The notes beneath the pieces were generated by a model. That model did not search any database. It saw only the letters and a list, made by a program, of their open reading frames with translations, and was not told the origin of the DNA. From CAYVBE01 sp964448935 (GTDB taxonomy: Bacteria; Planctomycetota; Brocadiia; SM23-32), in NCBI GenBank assembly GCA_964448935.1, contig CAYVBE010000040.1, positions 1-24,742 of the forward strand: a stretch of DNA of 24,742 bases, given 5' to 3'. Below, piece after piece: positions 1-8,680 of the stretch (within the stretch, counting starts at the first letter, position 1; each line of letters opens with the position of its first letter). Made by a program: the position numbers and the translations under genes.

Positions 1-83
1 TCCTTTAAACAGTTGCGTGCGGTCCCGTAAAACTCTCGTGAAATATCCGGGCTAAACAGGAAGGGCAGACAGGATAATCTGGA

Positions 84-99
84 CGGCACAGGGTTTGCA
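84..99 (+). promoter_or_regulatory. sigma-54 (-24/-12) promoter of the EPS export operon
   Basis: The element CGGCACAGGGTTTGCA has the invariant GG (85-86) and GC (97-98) separated by exactly 10 bases. It matches the sigma-54 consensus TGGCACG-N4-TTGC at all positions but the first T and the seventh base. The predicted start of transcription is near 110, giving a leader of about 38 bases before the ATG at 148. Only 83 bases lie upstream in this window, so an activator site would fall mostly outside it. Confidence 0.75.
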
Positions 100-147
100 C
101 CACTATTTGCTCGGGAAGCACTCTGCTCTGTTGCGAAAGGGGAAGTC

Positions 148-873
148 ATGCACGTCCTGAAGCAGACACGTTACATCCTGGTGCTGGCGGCCGTCACTCT
201 CGCGTGCGGCTGCGCTTCTTCGCCGGCCGTCAAGGACCTGAATGCCCGGCTTACTTCGCTGGAAATGGTGTCGAAAAAACCACCGGACGCGACATACGTG
301 GTTGACCCGCCGGATTCGATCTACATCGAGTTCGGCAACGAGCCGGACCTGACGGTGACGGAGCAGCTCCGCCAGGACGGTGTAGTTCTGCTACCGCACG
401 TGGGCGAGGTAAAGCTGGCCGGAATGACGACGCAGCAGATCCGCGAGAAGCTGGAGGAGACATACGCGGAGTTCTACAAGGAGCCGGAGTTCGTGGTGAA
501 GGTGGCGGCATATCGGAGCAAACACCTGTATGTGTACGGCGAAGTGAGGTCCCAGGGAACGCAGACTTACACGGGCTATCAAACTCTGTCGGACGTAATC
601 GGTGCGGCCGGCGGCCTGACCCAGCGAGCAAAGGCAAAACGTGTCAAGGTCGTGCGGGGCGATCCCGACGACCCGGAGGTGTTCCGTGCGGACGTGCGGA
701 AACTGATTCGAGAAGGCGACACCACCCAGGATGTGTCCCTGGCTGAAAACGACGTGGTCTACGTGCCGCCGACTGCGCTGGCATGGGTCGGCTATCGGAT
801 CAACGAGGTGCTCTTCCCGTTCCGCAGCGCCTTCTCGGCACTCGGCCTGTTCCGGACAGTCGAGGGGGACTGA
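148..873 (+). CDS. Polysaccharide export lipoprotein (Wza/BexD-like, exosortase-locus type)
   Basis: This 241-aa protein is probably the outer-membrane/periplasmic export component of the EPS machinery. A lipoprotein-type signal (residues 1-22, hydrophobic core ILVLAAVTLA then CGC) precedes a poly-export domain at about 48-125 (YVVDPPDSIYIEF, then VTEQLRQDGVVLLPHVGEV and GMTTQQIREKL). An SLBB-like segment follows at about 128-205 (VYGEVRSQGTQTY, SDVIGAAGGLT). It is much shorter than E. coli Wza (about 380 aa), as is usual for the short exporters in PEP-CTERM loci. The lipidated cysteine could be C20 or C22, and neither gives a perfect lipobox. A ribosome site (AGGGGA) lies 6 bases before the ATG. 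It is the first gene of a tight seven-gene plus-strand run behind the sigma-54 element. The family call is firm; the exact pore architecture is inference. Confidence 0.9.
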   Translation: MHVLKQTRYILVLAAVTLACGCASSPAVKDLNARLTSLEMVSKKPPDATYVVDPPDSIYIEFGNEPDLTVTEQLRQDGVVLLPHVGEVKLAGMTTQQIREKLEETYAEFYKEPEFVVKVAAYRSKHLYVYGEVRSQGTQTYTGYQTLSDVIGAAGGLTQRAKAKRVKVVRGDPDDPEVFRADVRKLIREGDTTQDVSLAENDVVYVPPTALAWVGYRINEVLFPFRSAFSALGLFRTVEGD

Positions 874-900
874 CCCCCGCAAGAGAGAGGGTTTGCCGGC

Positions 901-1932
901 ATGTACCTGGACTTTTTCGGCCTGAGCAAATACCCGTTTTCGACGGCGGCCGACCCGCGGTTCTATTATCCGACGGGGAAGCACCGGGAGGCGCTTGCCT
1001 GCCTGATGTACACCGTGCAGCAGCGGAAGGGTTTTGCGCTGATCACGGGCGAGGTGGGGGCGGGCAAGACCATGCTGTGCCGGGCCGCTCTGGCGCGGTT
1101 TGGCGAGATGGTAGAGGTGGCCCTTGTCTCGCACACGCTGTTCGGCCCCAAGCAATTCATGGAAGCCATCTGCTCGGAATACGGTATGGAGACGAGCGAC
1201 AAGACGAAATTCGATCTGGTGAACGGGCTGAAGCGGTTTCTGCTGGAGCGCTGGCAGGAGGGCGTGCCGGTGGCGCTGATCGTGGACGAGGCCCAGGACC
1301 TGTCCCACCAGGTGCTGGAGGAAATCCGGCTGCTGGGCAACATGGAGACCGGTAGTGAGAAGCTGCTGCAGATAATCCTGGTGGGCCAGCCGGAGCTTCG
1401 CCGGATAATCGCTACGGCCGAGCTGCGGCAACTGGAGCAGCGGCTGGCGCTGAAGTTCCACCTGAGCCCGCTTTCCCCCAGGGAGGTCTCCGGCTACATC
1501 CGGCATCGCCTGCACGTCGCGGGCGGCAAGAAGGGGATCTTCGAGGCGGCGGCGCGTGAGCAGGTACACAAAGCCAGCCACGGCATACCGCGGCTGGTCA
1601 ACATCCTGTGCGACCAGGCCCTGCTGCAGGCATACGTGAACGACGAACCGAAGGTGACGGCTCAGGTGATAAGGCGGGTGGTTGCGGACCGGGAGGGGTA
1701 TTACATGGAAGACGACGAGGAGGCGGGTGGCGCACCGCCTATTCCCTCGTCGCCGCCCGCCCCCAAACACCAAAAGAAAGAAACGGACGGAGCGCGATGC
1801 ACGGGTTGCGGCGCGCCGCTGGAGGGTTCAGGCGCCGAGGGTAACGGGCAGCTATGCCCGGCATGCGCCCGGAAAGACACAGACACGGAAGGCAGCGTGG
1901 CAGCACAAAGGACCGGTCTGGAGGGCGGCTAG
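901..1932 (+). CDS. ExeA-like AAA ATPase (XrtA/PEP-CTERM-associated ATPase type) with C-terminal zinc ribbon
   Basis: This 343-aa protein opens with MYLDFFGLSKYPFS, typical of ExeA/GspA-like ATPases and the exosortase-associated ATPase. Walker A is GEVGAGKT (residues 50-57), Walker B is VALIVDEAQ (124-132), and a sensor-1-like stretch is IILVGQPEL (158-166). The winged-helix end of the AAA module reaches about residue 240. After a proline/lysine-rich linker there is an extra CX2C-X15-CX2C zinc ribbon (C300, C303, C319, C322), which I do not regard as a normal part of the family. No signal peptide or membrane span is visible, so it is cytoplasmic. The role in these loci is not well established; it probably powers or gates assembly or export. 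It follows the export gene by 27 bases with an AGAGAGGG ribosome site. Confidence 0.88.
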   Translation: MYLDFFGLSKYPFSTAADPRFYYPTGKHREALACLMYTVQQRKGFALITGEVGAGKTMLCRAALARFGEMVEVALVSHTLFGPKQFMEAICSEYGMETSDKTKFDLVNGLKRFLLERWQEGVPVALIVDEAQDLSHQVLEEIRLLGNMETGSEKLLQIILVGQPELRRIIATAELRQLEQRLALKFHLSPLSPREVSGYIRHRLHVAGGKKGIFEAAAREQVHKASHGIPRLVNILCDQALLQAYVNDEPKVTAQVIRRVVADREGYYMEDDEEAGGAPPIPSSPPAPKHQKKETDGARCTGCGAPLEGSGAEGNGQLCPACARKDTDTEGSVAAQRTGLEGG

Positions 1933-1989
1933 CGCCTCCCCGGTGACACATACACAACCTCAACCGAATCGGCAGGGATTGAGCGAACC

Positions 1990-3603
1990 ATGAAAAACAG
2001 CATATTCTCATTGCGCGACTATCTGCGCCTGATCTTTCGGCGTAAATGGGCACTGGTTCTACCCGCCCTTGCAGGAATACTCTTTGTTCCTTTCCTATGG
2101 TTCAGCGTGCCGCCGAAGTATCAGGCCTCCGCGCTCGTCCGACGAAAGGATCTGGCGATCAACCGTTCCGCTCCCAGTTCGATCATCGGCCAGGGCAGCT
2201 CGCAGATGTCGGTCAACGCTCTGCGCGTGGAAATCCTGACATGGAACAACCTGGAACGGGTGATTCGGCAGGTCGACCTGGATACGGACCTGGAGTCACC
2301 CGCAGAGTGGCAGGCGATGTATTCAAGACTGCGCAACAGCATCTCGATCAACACGCAGGCCCGGGAGCGCGGAGTTGACCTGATTGAGATCAGCGCCACC
2401 GACGAAGACCCGGAGATGGCAGCCGCCATTGCCAATGCTGTGGCGGATAACTACGTGGAGGCGTCGAAGAAAAGCAGTCGAGCCGACAGCCAGACAGCGG
2501 TGGATTTTCTGAAGGACGGCACGGACGAGTACCTGCAGAAGCTCCGCGAGACAGAGAATGCACTGGAACAGTACAAGAAAACGCATTTCTCCGACCTGCC
2601 CAGCGTCAAGGATAATATTCTGAGCACGCTCTTCCAGCTTCGCACTGAAGAGGCCGCCCAGCAATTGCAGCTGGCCAAGGCAAGAAGTCGGCTCCAAAGC
2701 GTGGAGGAGCAACTCCAGGATGTGCCCCGGGTGGTTGAGGGGGAGGTCACCAGCGACAAGAACCCCCGCTGGGAGGAACTGCAGAACCAGCTCCGGCACC
2801 GCAAGCGGGTGCTTACAGCACTCCTCCTGGAGTATACTGAGAAGCACCCCAGGGTGCAGCAGGTGCAGCGCGAGCTGCAAGACCTGGAAGAGCAATTGCT
2901 TGAAACGCCCGCGCGAGTTGAAGGCAGCACCAAGAATATTCTCAACCCCGAATACCAGGAATTGCAGATGAAACGGCGAGACCTGGAACAGGAGATACAG
3001 GCCCTGCAGGCCGGCCTCAGCCAACTGGATTCACGCAGACAGGCGAACGCGGAACAGCTCGAGAGGATGGTGGCCGAAGAGAAACGATACAATGACCTTG
3101 TCCGGGACAGACAGGAGGCCAATGAGTTGTACGAACAATACCGCCGCAGCCTGGTCAGCGCGCGCACGCGCCTGGAAGTAGAAAGCGGCCAGTATGGCAC
3201 GCAGGTGGAGATGATATCCCGGGCGCTGGTGCCGGCGCAGCCCTACCGACTGGAGCGGGTGAAGCTGGCACTTGCCAGCCTGGTTGGCGGCGTGGCGCTG
3301 GGCGTGGCGCTGATGTTCGGGCTGGAGTTTTCGGACCGGTCGTTGCGCAACATCGAGGACGCCGCTGCATTCCTCGACCTGCCCGTGCTGGGCAGCGTGC
3401 CGACCATAGTCACCGAACAGGAGGTTAAACAGCGGCGGAGACAGCGCCTGGCCGTTGGCGGGACGCTCCTGCTGCTGGTTGTCGTATCGGGCGTCGGCAT
3501 CTACGTGCTGGAGCAGTTCTATCCGGGCACCACGTGGGAATTGCTGTCCAAGGTGTATGCCAGGCTGCAGGGAGCTTTTTCCAGCGTTACAAGTTTCCTT
3601 TGA
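1990..3603 (+). CDS. Polysaccharide chain-length determinant (Wzz/GumC family, PEP-CTERM locus type)
   Basis: This 537-aa inner-membrane co-polymerase is expected to set EPS chain length and work with the kinase encoded next. The first membrane span is at about residues 20-40, right after FRRKW. A Wzz-type domain follows (PPKYQASALV). The periplasmic part, about 160-400, is rich in Glu, Gln, Leu and Arg and clearly coiled-coil. A Pro-rich segment (VPAQPYRLERVK) leads into a second span (about 424-445), as in this family. It then continues through a short cytoplasmic stretch into a third hydrophobic span (about 488-507) and a 30-residue tail, a topology unlike the simple two-span Wzz. There is no Walker motif, so the kinase is a separate polypeptide (next gene, 24 bases downstream). 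The start is ATG, 57 bases after the previous stop, with a weak AGGGA site. Confidence 0.9.
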   Translation: MKNSIFSLRDYLRLIFRRKWALVLPALAGILFVPFLWFSVPPKYQASALVRRKDLAINRSAPSSIIGQGSSQMSVNALRVEILTWNNLERVIRQVDLDTDLESPAEWQAMYSRLRNSISINTQARERGVDLIEISATDEDPEMAAAIANAVADNYVEASKKSSRADSQTAVDFLKDGTDEYLQKLRETENALEQYKKTHFSDLPSVKDNILSTLFQLRTEEAAQQLQLAKARSRLQSVEEQLQDVPRVVEGEVTSDKNPRWEELQNQLRHRKRVLTALLLEYTEKHPRVQQVQRELQDLEEQLLETPARVEGSTKNILNPEYQELQMKRRDLEQEIQALQAGLSQLDSRRQANAEQLERMVAEEKRYNDLVRDRQEANELYEQYRRSLVSARTRLEVESGQYGTQVEMISRALVPAQPYRLERVKLALASLVGGVALGVALMFGLEFSDRSLRNIEDAAAFLDLPVLGSVPTIVTEQEVKQRRRQRLAVGGTLLLLVVVSGVGIYVLEQFYPGTTWELLSKVYARLQGAFSSVTSFL

Positions 3604-3627
3604 GCATCAGAACTGAGGCGAACGCAT

Positions 3628-4551
3628 ATGAGCAACGAAGGCAAGATGTGGCGGGCCATGGAGAAATCGGGCGACGGGGACGAGCCCGCCGTCCCCGAGT
3701 CCGAACGACGGGCGCCCCTGTCCACCGCGTACGATGGAGACCTGGACCGCGGCGGCAGTTCGCCGATTAAACGGGTGCCGGCACCCGATACGCCTCCCGA
3801 TGCCTCGGTGGTCGTCGTCAATGAGGAACGAGGGGAGGCGGCATCCCAGATAAGAGCGATCCGTTCCAAGATTCTGGCGATGAACGAGAACGATCCCCCG
3901 CGCGTAATCGTGGTTACGTCTGGCTCTCGGGAGGAAGGCAAGACTACGATTTCCATCAACCTGGCGGCGGCGCTGAAGGAGGTCCAATCGGACCGGGTGG
4001 TGGTGCTCGATGCCGACCTGCGGGGACCGGCCCTCCATTATCTTGCAAACATCCAGCCGACGGAAGGCCTGATGGAGATATTGAGTAACGGGCTGACACT
4101 GGACAATCGCGTGTATGAGACCACCGTGCCGGGGCTGGATATTATCCCGCTGAGACCCGACCACGATCTGGGGGGACACGAGGGATTGCTCGCCGAGCGG
4201 GCCCAGCCGCTGGTACAGGAGCTTCGCCGCCATTATTCGTTCATCATCGTGGACACACCGCCCGTCCTTTCCAGCAGCGAAGCCCGGACGTTCGGTCGGT
4301 TCGCGGACGGTACGGTCGTGATCGCACGGCTTGAGAAGACGCCGCGGGACGTGGTGCGCAGAGCCGTGGAAGAGCTGGAGAACTCGGGCGTGCGGCTGTT
4401 GGGATGCGTCCTGACACACCGCGAGCACCATGTGCCCGGCATACTCTACCGGCTCGTGGGGCACACGCCGGGATACTACTACTACCGCTACGGCCACCGA
4501 CGCAGATACAAGGGCAACGGGCAAGAGACCAGGGGCGAGGCACAAGAATGA
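3628..4551 (+). CDS. Bacterial tyrosine kinase, CpsD/CapB family (EPS regulator)
   Basis: This 307-aa cytoplasmic BY-kinase would autophosphorylate on C-terminal tyrosines and cycle with the chain-length protein. Visible motifs are Walker A TSGSREEGKT (97-106), Walker A' VVVLDADLRGP (124-134) and Walker B FIIVDTPPV (205-213). Near the end is a tyrosine cluster (GYYYYRYGH, 282-290), then RRRY. The first ~60 residues are charged, Pro-rich and probably disordered. It is typical of the exosortase-locus kinase that is separate from its membrane partner. A GAGG site precedes the ATG. Its stop overlaps the next start by 4 bases (ATGA at 4548-4551), so translation is probably coupled to the glycosyltransferase. 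Confidence 0.92.
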   Translation: MSNEGKMWRAMEKSGDGDEPAVPESERRAPLSTAYDGDLDRGGSSPIKRVPAPDTPPDASVVVVNEERGEAASQIRAIRSKILAMNENDPPRVIVVTSGSREEGKTTISINLAAALKEVQSDRVVVLDADLRGPALHYLANIQPTEGLMEILSNGLTLDNRVYETTVPGLDIIPLRPDHDLGGHEGLLAERAQPLVQELRRHYSFIIVDTPPVLSSSEARTFGRFADGTVVIARLEKTPRDVVRRAVEELENSGVRLLGCVLTHREHHVPGILYRLVGHTPGYYYYRYGHRRRYKGNGQETRGEAQE

Positions 4552-5750
4552 AGGCAGCGTTCTGGGTGGCGGTCGCGGGGCTCGCCCTGCCGCTGTATTC
4601 CTACCTGGTCTATCCCCTTGTCCTGTTCGTCCTGGCCTCCGTGGTGCAGACCTGGCGCGATATCCGCTACCTGCTGGGCCGCGCGGATAGGCGGAGCCAG
4701 GCCTGCCGCCTGCCTTCGGTGAGCATCATCATTGCCGCGTACAACGAGGAGGACTGCATTGCGGACACCGTTGGGCTGTGCCTGGACGCCGACTACCCGG
4801 AGGACCGGATAGAGGTTATCGTCGGGTCCGACGGTTCCGACGATCGCACGGTGGAGATTGTGCGGGAAAAGGACGCGGACCGTGCGCGCGCGTTGGACTT
4901 TTCCGAACGCCGAGGAAAGGCCTCCGTGCTCCGGGACTGCGCGGAAGAGGCAACCGGTGAGATACTGATATTCACGGACGCCAACACCGCGCTCGACGAG
5001 AACGCCGTGCGCAACCTGGTTCGGCACTTCGAGGATCCCGAGATAGGCGCCGTGTGCGGTGAGTTGCGGCTGCGGTCTGCCGACGGCCGGAGCGCGCGGG
5101 AAGGCATCTACTGGCGTTACGAGGTGGTCCTGAAGATGCTGGAGAGCCGCCTGCGCGCCGTCCTGGGCGCCAACGGAGGCATCTACGCCCTGCGCCGGGA
5201 GTTGTTTCCCGACATCGGCGGCAATCTGATAACCGAGGATTTCGTCATACCGATGAAGGTGCGCGCCCAGGGATACGGCGTGGTGTACGACCCCGAGGCC
5301 GTGGCGTATGAGGATGCGCCCTCCGCCGCGTCGGCGGAGTTCCGGAGGAGGCTGCGCATCGGCGCGGGCAACTGGCAGGCGCTGTGGCACTGCGCCCCGC
5401 TGCTGCTGCCCTGGAAGGGCTTCGTGTCGCTGGCCTTCTGGTCGCACAAGGTGCTGCGCTGGTTCACCCCGTTCCTGCTGGTGGCCGCCCTGGTGGCCAA
5501 CATCTTCCTGCTGGAACAGCCGCTGTGGCGGGGAGTCATGGCGGTTCAATTAGCGTTCTACGGGGCAGCACTCATGGGTTACACGCTGAACAGATTCAAG
5601 CTCCCCGCGGGCCCACTGAGGCTGGCATCCTACTTCGTTTCCATCAATGCAGCGCTGGGACTGGGCCTTGTGCGCGGAGCCGCCGGCTTGCAGCGCGTTA
5701 CCTGGCGACGGACGGAGAGAGAGAACCCTTCTGCATCGGAAAACCGATGA
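4548..5750 (+). CDS. Membrane glycosyltransferase, family 2
   Basis: This 400-aa processive-type GT2 enzyme has one N-terminal span (about 4-32), a cytoplasmic GT-A domain and three or so C-terminal spans (about 291-325, 330-347, 358-380). The GT-A motifs are visible: SIIIAAYNEED (59-69), VGSDGSDD (92-99), metal-binding-type IFTDANTALD (141-150), GANGGIYALRR (208-218), acceptor-site TED (229-231), and an RRRLRIGAGNWQALW segment (267-281) in the place of QxxRW. This layout recalls poly-N-acetylglucosamine or hyaluronan-type synthases, so it may extend the polymer from a UDP-sugar, but the sugar cannot be read from sequence. I chose the ATG at 4548, which overlaps the kinase stop. An in-frame upstream start would run deep into the kinase gene and is unlikely. 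Confidence 0.88.
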   Translation: MKAAFWVAVAGLALPLYSYLVYPLVLFVLASVVQTWRDIRYLLGRADRRSQACRLPSVSIIIAAYNEEDCIADTVGLCLDADYPEDRIEVIVGSDGSDDRTVEIVREKDADRARALDFSERRGKASVLRDCAEEATGEILIFTDANTALDENAVRNLVRHFEDPEIGAVCGELRLRSADGRSAREGIYWRYEVVLKMLESRLRAVLGANGGIYALRRELFPDIGGNLITEDFVIPMKVRAQGYGVVYDPEAVAYEDAPSAASAEFRRRLRIGAGNWQALWHCAPLLLPWKGFVSLAFWSHKVLRWFTPFLLVAALVANIFLLEQPLWRGVMAVQLAFYGAALMGYTLNRFKLPAGPLRLASYFVSINAALGLGLVRGAAGLQRVTWRRTERENPSASENR

Positions 5751-6973
5751 CGCTCCTCTGGACCACAATCGGGCTCGCGATTTTGCTGCTCCTCCTCTGG
5801 GGTCTAAGACGGGCGCAGCAGAAGAACGCGGTCATCTGGCTGCCGGCCTACCTGAAGGGCGATTGGGCGGGTCGCCGGGCCCGGTTGGCCGATGCCGCCG
5901 GGGGCACGGTGCACATTATGTTCTGTATCGCCGATCACTTCGAGCCTCGTGTAGGTCGCCCGGACCTGGAGACGGAACGAGAGCGTGTGGCTCAGTGGGT
6001 GGAGGAATATCCCACGCTGGCGGAAGAATTCCGGGACACGGACGGCTTTCACCCGCGGCATACGTTCTTCTTTCCAGCCGAGGAATACCGGCCGGAGCAC
6101 CTCGACAAACTGACGGAGCTTGTGGAGGCCGGCCTGGGTGAAGTGGAGATTCATCTCCATCACGACAACGACACGTCCGAAGGTTTCCGACAGAAGCTGG
6201 AAGAGTTTGTCTCCCGCCTGAGGTCGCACGGTCTCCTGGGAAGCGACCGACGGACCGGCGACCCCCGATTCGGGTTCGTGCATGGCAACTGGGCGCTCGA
6301 CAACTCGCGTCCGGACGGCCGCTGGTGCGGCGTTAATGACGAATTGCGCGTTTTGCGCGATTGTGGATGTTTCGCCGATTTCACGCTCCCTTCGGCCCCG
6401 TCGTCCTGCCAGACGCGGAGGATTAACTCGATCTACTACGCGACGGACGACCCCGAACGGCCCAAGTCTCACGACGAAGGAGTGGAAGTGGAGGTCGGCG
6501 GCGAGCAGGCAGGCGACCTGATGCTGATACAGGGTCCCCTTACGGTTCGATGGCCCGGGGGCCGCTTTTGGATTCTTCCCCGACTTGAGAACGGCGACCT
6601 GCAGGGGCACAATATGCCCACGGCGAAACGCATGGCAAGCTGGGTTCACACGAACATCTGCGTGGCAGGACGTCCCGAGTGGGTCTTCGTCAAAGTCCAC
6701 ACTCACGGATGCAGCAACAGAAACCGACACGCCCTGCTCGGGGAGGGGATGCGTACCTTTCACCAACACCTGACGGGACACTGCAACGACGGGGTTCGGT
6801 ACAAACTGCACTACGTGACGGCGAGAGAGCTCTATAACATCGTGAAGGCGGCCGAGGCGGGACGAGCGGGGGACCCGGGGATGTATCGGGATTACGCGAT
6901 TCTCCCCCCTGCCGCCGACCCAAGACGCCGTCAGCCGCAGACAACAGCACAAACCGCGGAGGCAGGACTTTGA
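5747..6973 (+). CDS. Membrane-anchored, NodB-like polysaccharide deacetylase-related protein (divergent)
   Basis: This 408-aa protein has one N-terminal membrane anchor (about 4-20), then a soluble domain probably on the outer face. Its fold looks like a divergent polysaccharide deacetylase/glycoside-hydrolase barrel. IMFCIADHFEP (58-68) occupies the place of the usual first metal motif, a His-rich EIHLHHDND (135-143) resembles the HxxxH metal motif, HGNWALDN is at 179-186, and KVHTHGC (316-322) closes the domain. The canonical TFDDG motif is absent, so catalysis is uncertain. Exosortase loci commonly carry a polysaccharide deacetylase next to the exosortase, and position supports a role in modifying the nascent EPS. 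The start overlaps the upstream stop by 4 bases (5747-5750). Longer upstream starts would lie inside the glycosyltransferase gene. Confidence 0.65.
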   Translation: MTLLWTTIGLAILLLLLWGLRRAQQKNAVIWLPAYLKGDWAGRRARLADAAGGTVHIMFCIADHFEPRVGRPDLETERERVAQWVEEYPTLAEEFRDTDGFHPRHTFFFPAEEYRPEHLDKLTELVEAGLGEVEIHLHHDNDTSEGFRQKLEEFVSRLRSHGLLGSDRRTGDPRFGFVHGNWALDNSRPDGRWCGVNDELRVLRDCGCFADFTLPSAPSSCQTRRINSIYYATDDPERPKSHDEGVEVEVGGEQAGDLMLIQGPLTVRWPGGRFWILPRLENGDLQGHNMPTAKRMASWVHTNICVAGRPEWVFVKVHTHGCSNRNRHALLGEGMRTFHQHLTGHCNDGVRYKLHYVTARELYNIVKAAEAGRAGDPGMYRDYAILPPAADPRRRQPQTTAQTAEAGL

Positions 6974-8556
6974 GTGAAGCAGCGGATAGCAAACTTGAGC
7001 CGGAGCACCGGGCCCGTGCCTGGATCGCGCCGGCGTTCCTGACCGGGCTGCTGGTGGTCGCCTTCTGGTGGACCGGGCGATGGCTGGGCGCGCGCTGGGA
7101 CCAGCCGAACAGCTACTACAGCCACGGATGGCTGATCGGGCCCATATCGCTGTTCCTGGTGTATATGAAGCGCAAAGAGATCGCGCAATGCGAGGTCGCG
7201 CCCTCGGTGTGGGGTTTCGCGCTCCTGGTGCCCGGTCTGCTGCTGCACGTTATGGCGACCGCCTGGCAGGTGGGATTCCTGTCCGGGTTTGCGCTTGTTG
7301 CCGTTCTGGCGGGGCTGGTGCTGGGTCTGTTCGGCCGGCAGGTGTTCCGCACGGTGCTCTTCCCCATCGTCTTCCTGCTTTTCCTGGTGCCGCTGCCGGA
7401 GGTACTGATCGAGACCTTCAGTTTCAAGCTGAAGCTGCTGGCGGCCCAGGTGACGGCCACGATTCTTGCGGTTTTCGGCTTCCCCGCCGTGCGGGAGGGC
7501 AGCTACATCCGCATCCCGGCGGGGACGATCGTGGTGGACGACGTGTGCAGCGGGCTGAAATACCTGATCGCCCTGACGGCGTTCGGTGCGCTCTACGCCT
7601 ACATCTCACCGCTCAAGAAGTGGCGGCAGTGGGCGCTGTTCGGGCTTTCCATCCCGGTGGCATTCCTGGCCAACGTGGCGCGTGTGACTCTGATGGTGCT
7701 GGTGGCGTTTGCTCTGGGCATCGGGGCCACGGAGGAGTGGTATTTCCACGACTTCTTCGGGTTCTTCCTGTTCGTGGTGGCCTTCCTGATGCTCTTCCTG
7801 AGCGAGTCGGTGCTGCTGAAGGACACCACACTCAACCGCTGGTCGTCCTCGGAAGGTAAAGAGGACGGGGAAGAAGAAGAGGAACAGCCGCCTTCCCAGC
7901 ATACGTTCCGCCTCCCGGGGCTGATCCGGCCGGTACCGCTCATCATGACGGGACTGCTCCTGGTCACGGGCGCCCTCTCGCTGTATCTTACCCGACCCCG
8001 GTCGGTCCCCGATCCATCCGCGCTCCTGCGGAGGGTTCCCCTCGAGATAGGCGAATGGCGCGGGACCGAATACGAACTGGACCAGCGGACGCTGGAGCTG
8101 CTGGGGACGGAGGACGTGCTTTCGCGGTCCTACCGGCGTGAGGCGGGCGACCCACCGGTGCAACTGCTGGTGGTGCTGGCGCAGCAGATAAGGCGACGCA
8201 CGCACCCGCCGGAGCAGTGCCTGACCGGCGGCGGCAACAGTATCGTGCGCTCCGAGGTGCGGCGCCCCGATATCGCCGGGGCTCCGGCCGGCTTTGCCGT
8301 GCGGGAGCTGGGGCTCGTGCAGGGCAACGGCCGGATGCTGACGTGGTATTTTTACAAGACCGGCGACCATCTGAACACCAGCTACTGGGCGCATCAGGCG
8401 CGCGTGGCGTTCAGCAAGGTCACGAATCCTGGCGCGACGGACATCCTGGTGCGCGTGGAGACCCCCATGCGGGGAACCGACAGGATGTCCGCGCGGAGCC
8501 GCATGAGGGACTTCCTGACCTACGCCCTGCCCGGCATCATGGAGCGGCTGCCCTGA
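6970..8556 (+). CDS. Exosortase (EpsH family) fused to EpsI domain
   Basis: This 528-aa multispan protease/transpeptidase would cleave PEP-CTERM tails and transfer the cargo. The exosortase half (about 18-285, roughly eight spans) shows the three conserved catalytic positions: Cys193 in VVDDVCSGLKYL, Arg238 in LANVARVTL, and His260 in EWYFHDFFGF. A highly acidic linker (290-306, a run of Glu) leads to another span (about 322-340) and a C-terminal EpsI domain (about 350-520) with GEWRG and the HPPEQC motif (412-417). Fused exosortase-EpsI proteins are known; the exact Xrt subfamily cannot be assigned by eye. Translation starts at TTG, whose TGA-overlap with the preceding stop (6970-6973) suggests coupling. 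It is the last gene of the first operon; the next promoter lies 200 bases on. Confidence 0.93.
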   Translation: MSEAADSKLEPEHRARAWIAPAFLTGLLVVAFWWTGRWLGARWDQPNSYYSHGWLIGPISLFLVYMKRKEIAQCEVAPSVWGFALLVPGLLLHVMATAWQVGFLSGFALVAVLAGLVLGLFGRQVFRTVLFPIVFLLFLVPLPEVLIETFSFKLKLLAAQVTATILAVFGFPAVREGSYIRIPAGTIVVDDVCSGLKYLIALTAFGALYAYISPLKKWRQWALFGLSIPVAFLANVARVTLMVLVAFALGIGATEEWYFHDFFGFFLFVVAFLMLFLSESVLLKDTTLNRWSSSEGKEDGEEEEEQPPSQHTFRLPGLIRPVPLIMTGLLLVTGALSLYLTRPRSVPDPSALLRRVPLEIGEWRGTEYELDQRTLELLGTEDVLSRSYRREAGDPPVQLLVVLAQQIRRRTHPPEQCLTGGGNSIVRSEVRRPDIAGAPAGFAVRELGLVQGNGRMLTWYFYKTGDHLNTSYWAHQARVAFSKVTNPGATDILVRVETPMRGTDRMSARSRMRDFLTYALPGIMERLP

Positions 8557-8586
8557 CCTCCATCAGCATATCGCCGCCGCGCGACC

Positions 8587-8626
8587 GTGTTGTGGTCTTT
8601 CAACGCGTGTTGGGCAGCTTCAACAC
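8587..8626. promoter_or_regulatory. Tandem 20-bp dyads, candidate enhancer (UAS) for a sigma-54 activator
   Basis: Two adjacent dyads share the form GTGTTG-N8-CAACRC: the first at 8587-8606 (right arm CAACGC), the second at 8607-8626 (right arm CAACAC, a perfect inverted repeat). Their period is exactly 20 bp, about two helical turns. Their centres lie about 164 and 184 bp upstream of the start predicted from the sigma-54 element at 8755. That is the usual distance for a bacterial enhancer-binding protein. The spacing and symmetry are seen in the sequence; the role is inference. Confidence 0.55.
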
Positions 8627-8680
8627 CACAGTTCTCGGTCCGTTAACCCCTCCGGGCGGCAGCATTTCTAACCGTTCTAT

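Noticed and set aside
391..1773. A 460-codon open frame on the minus strand under the export and ATPase genes
   Set aside because: It lies wholly under two clear plus-strand genes, is His/Arg/Gln-rich as expected of an antisense frame in GC-rich DNA, and matches no family.
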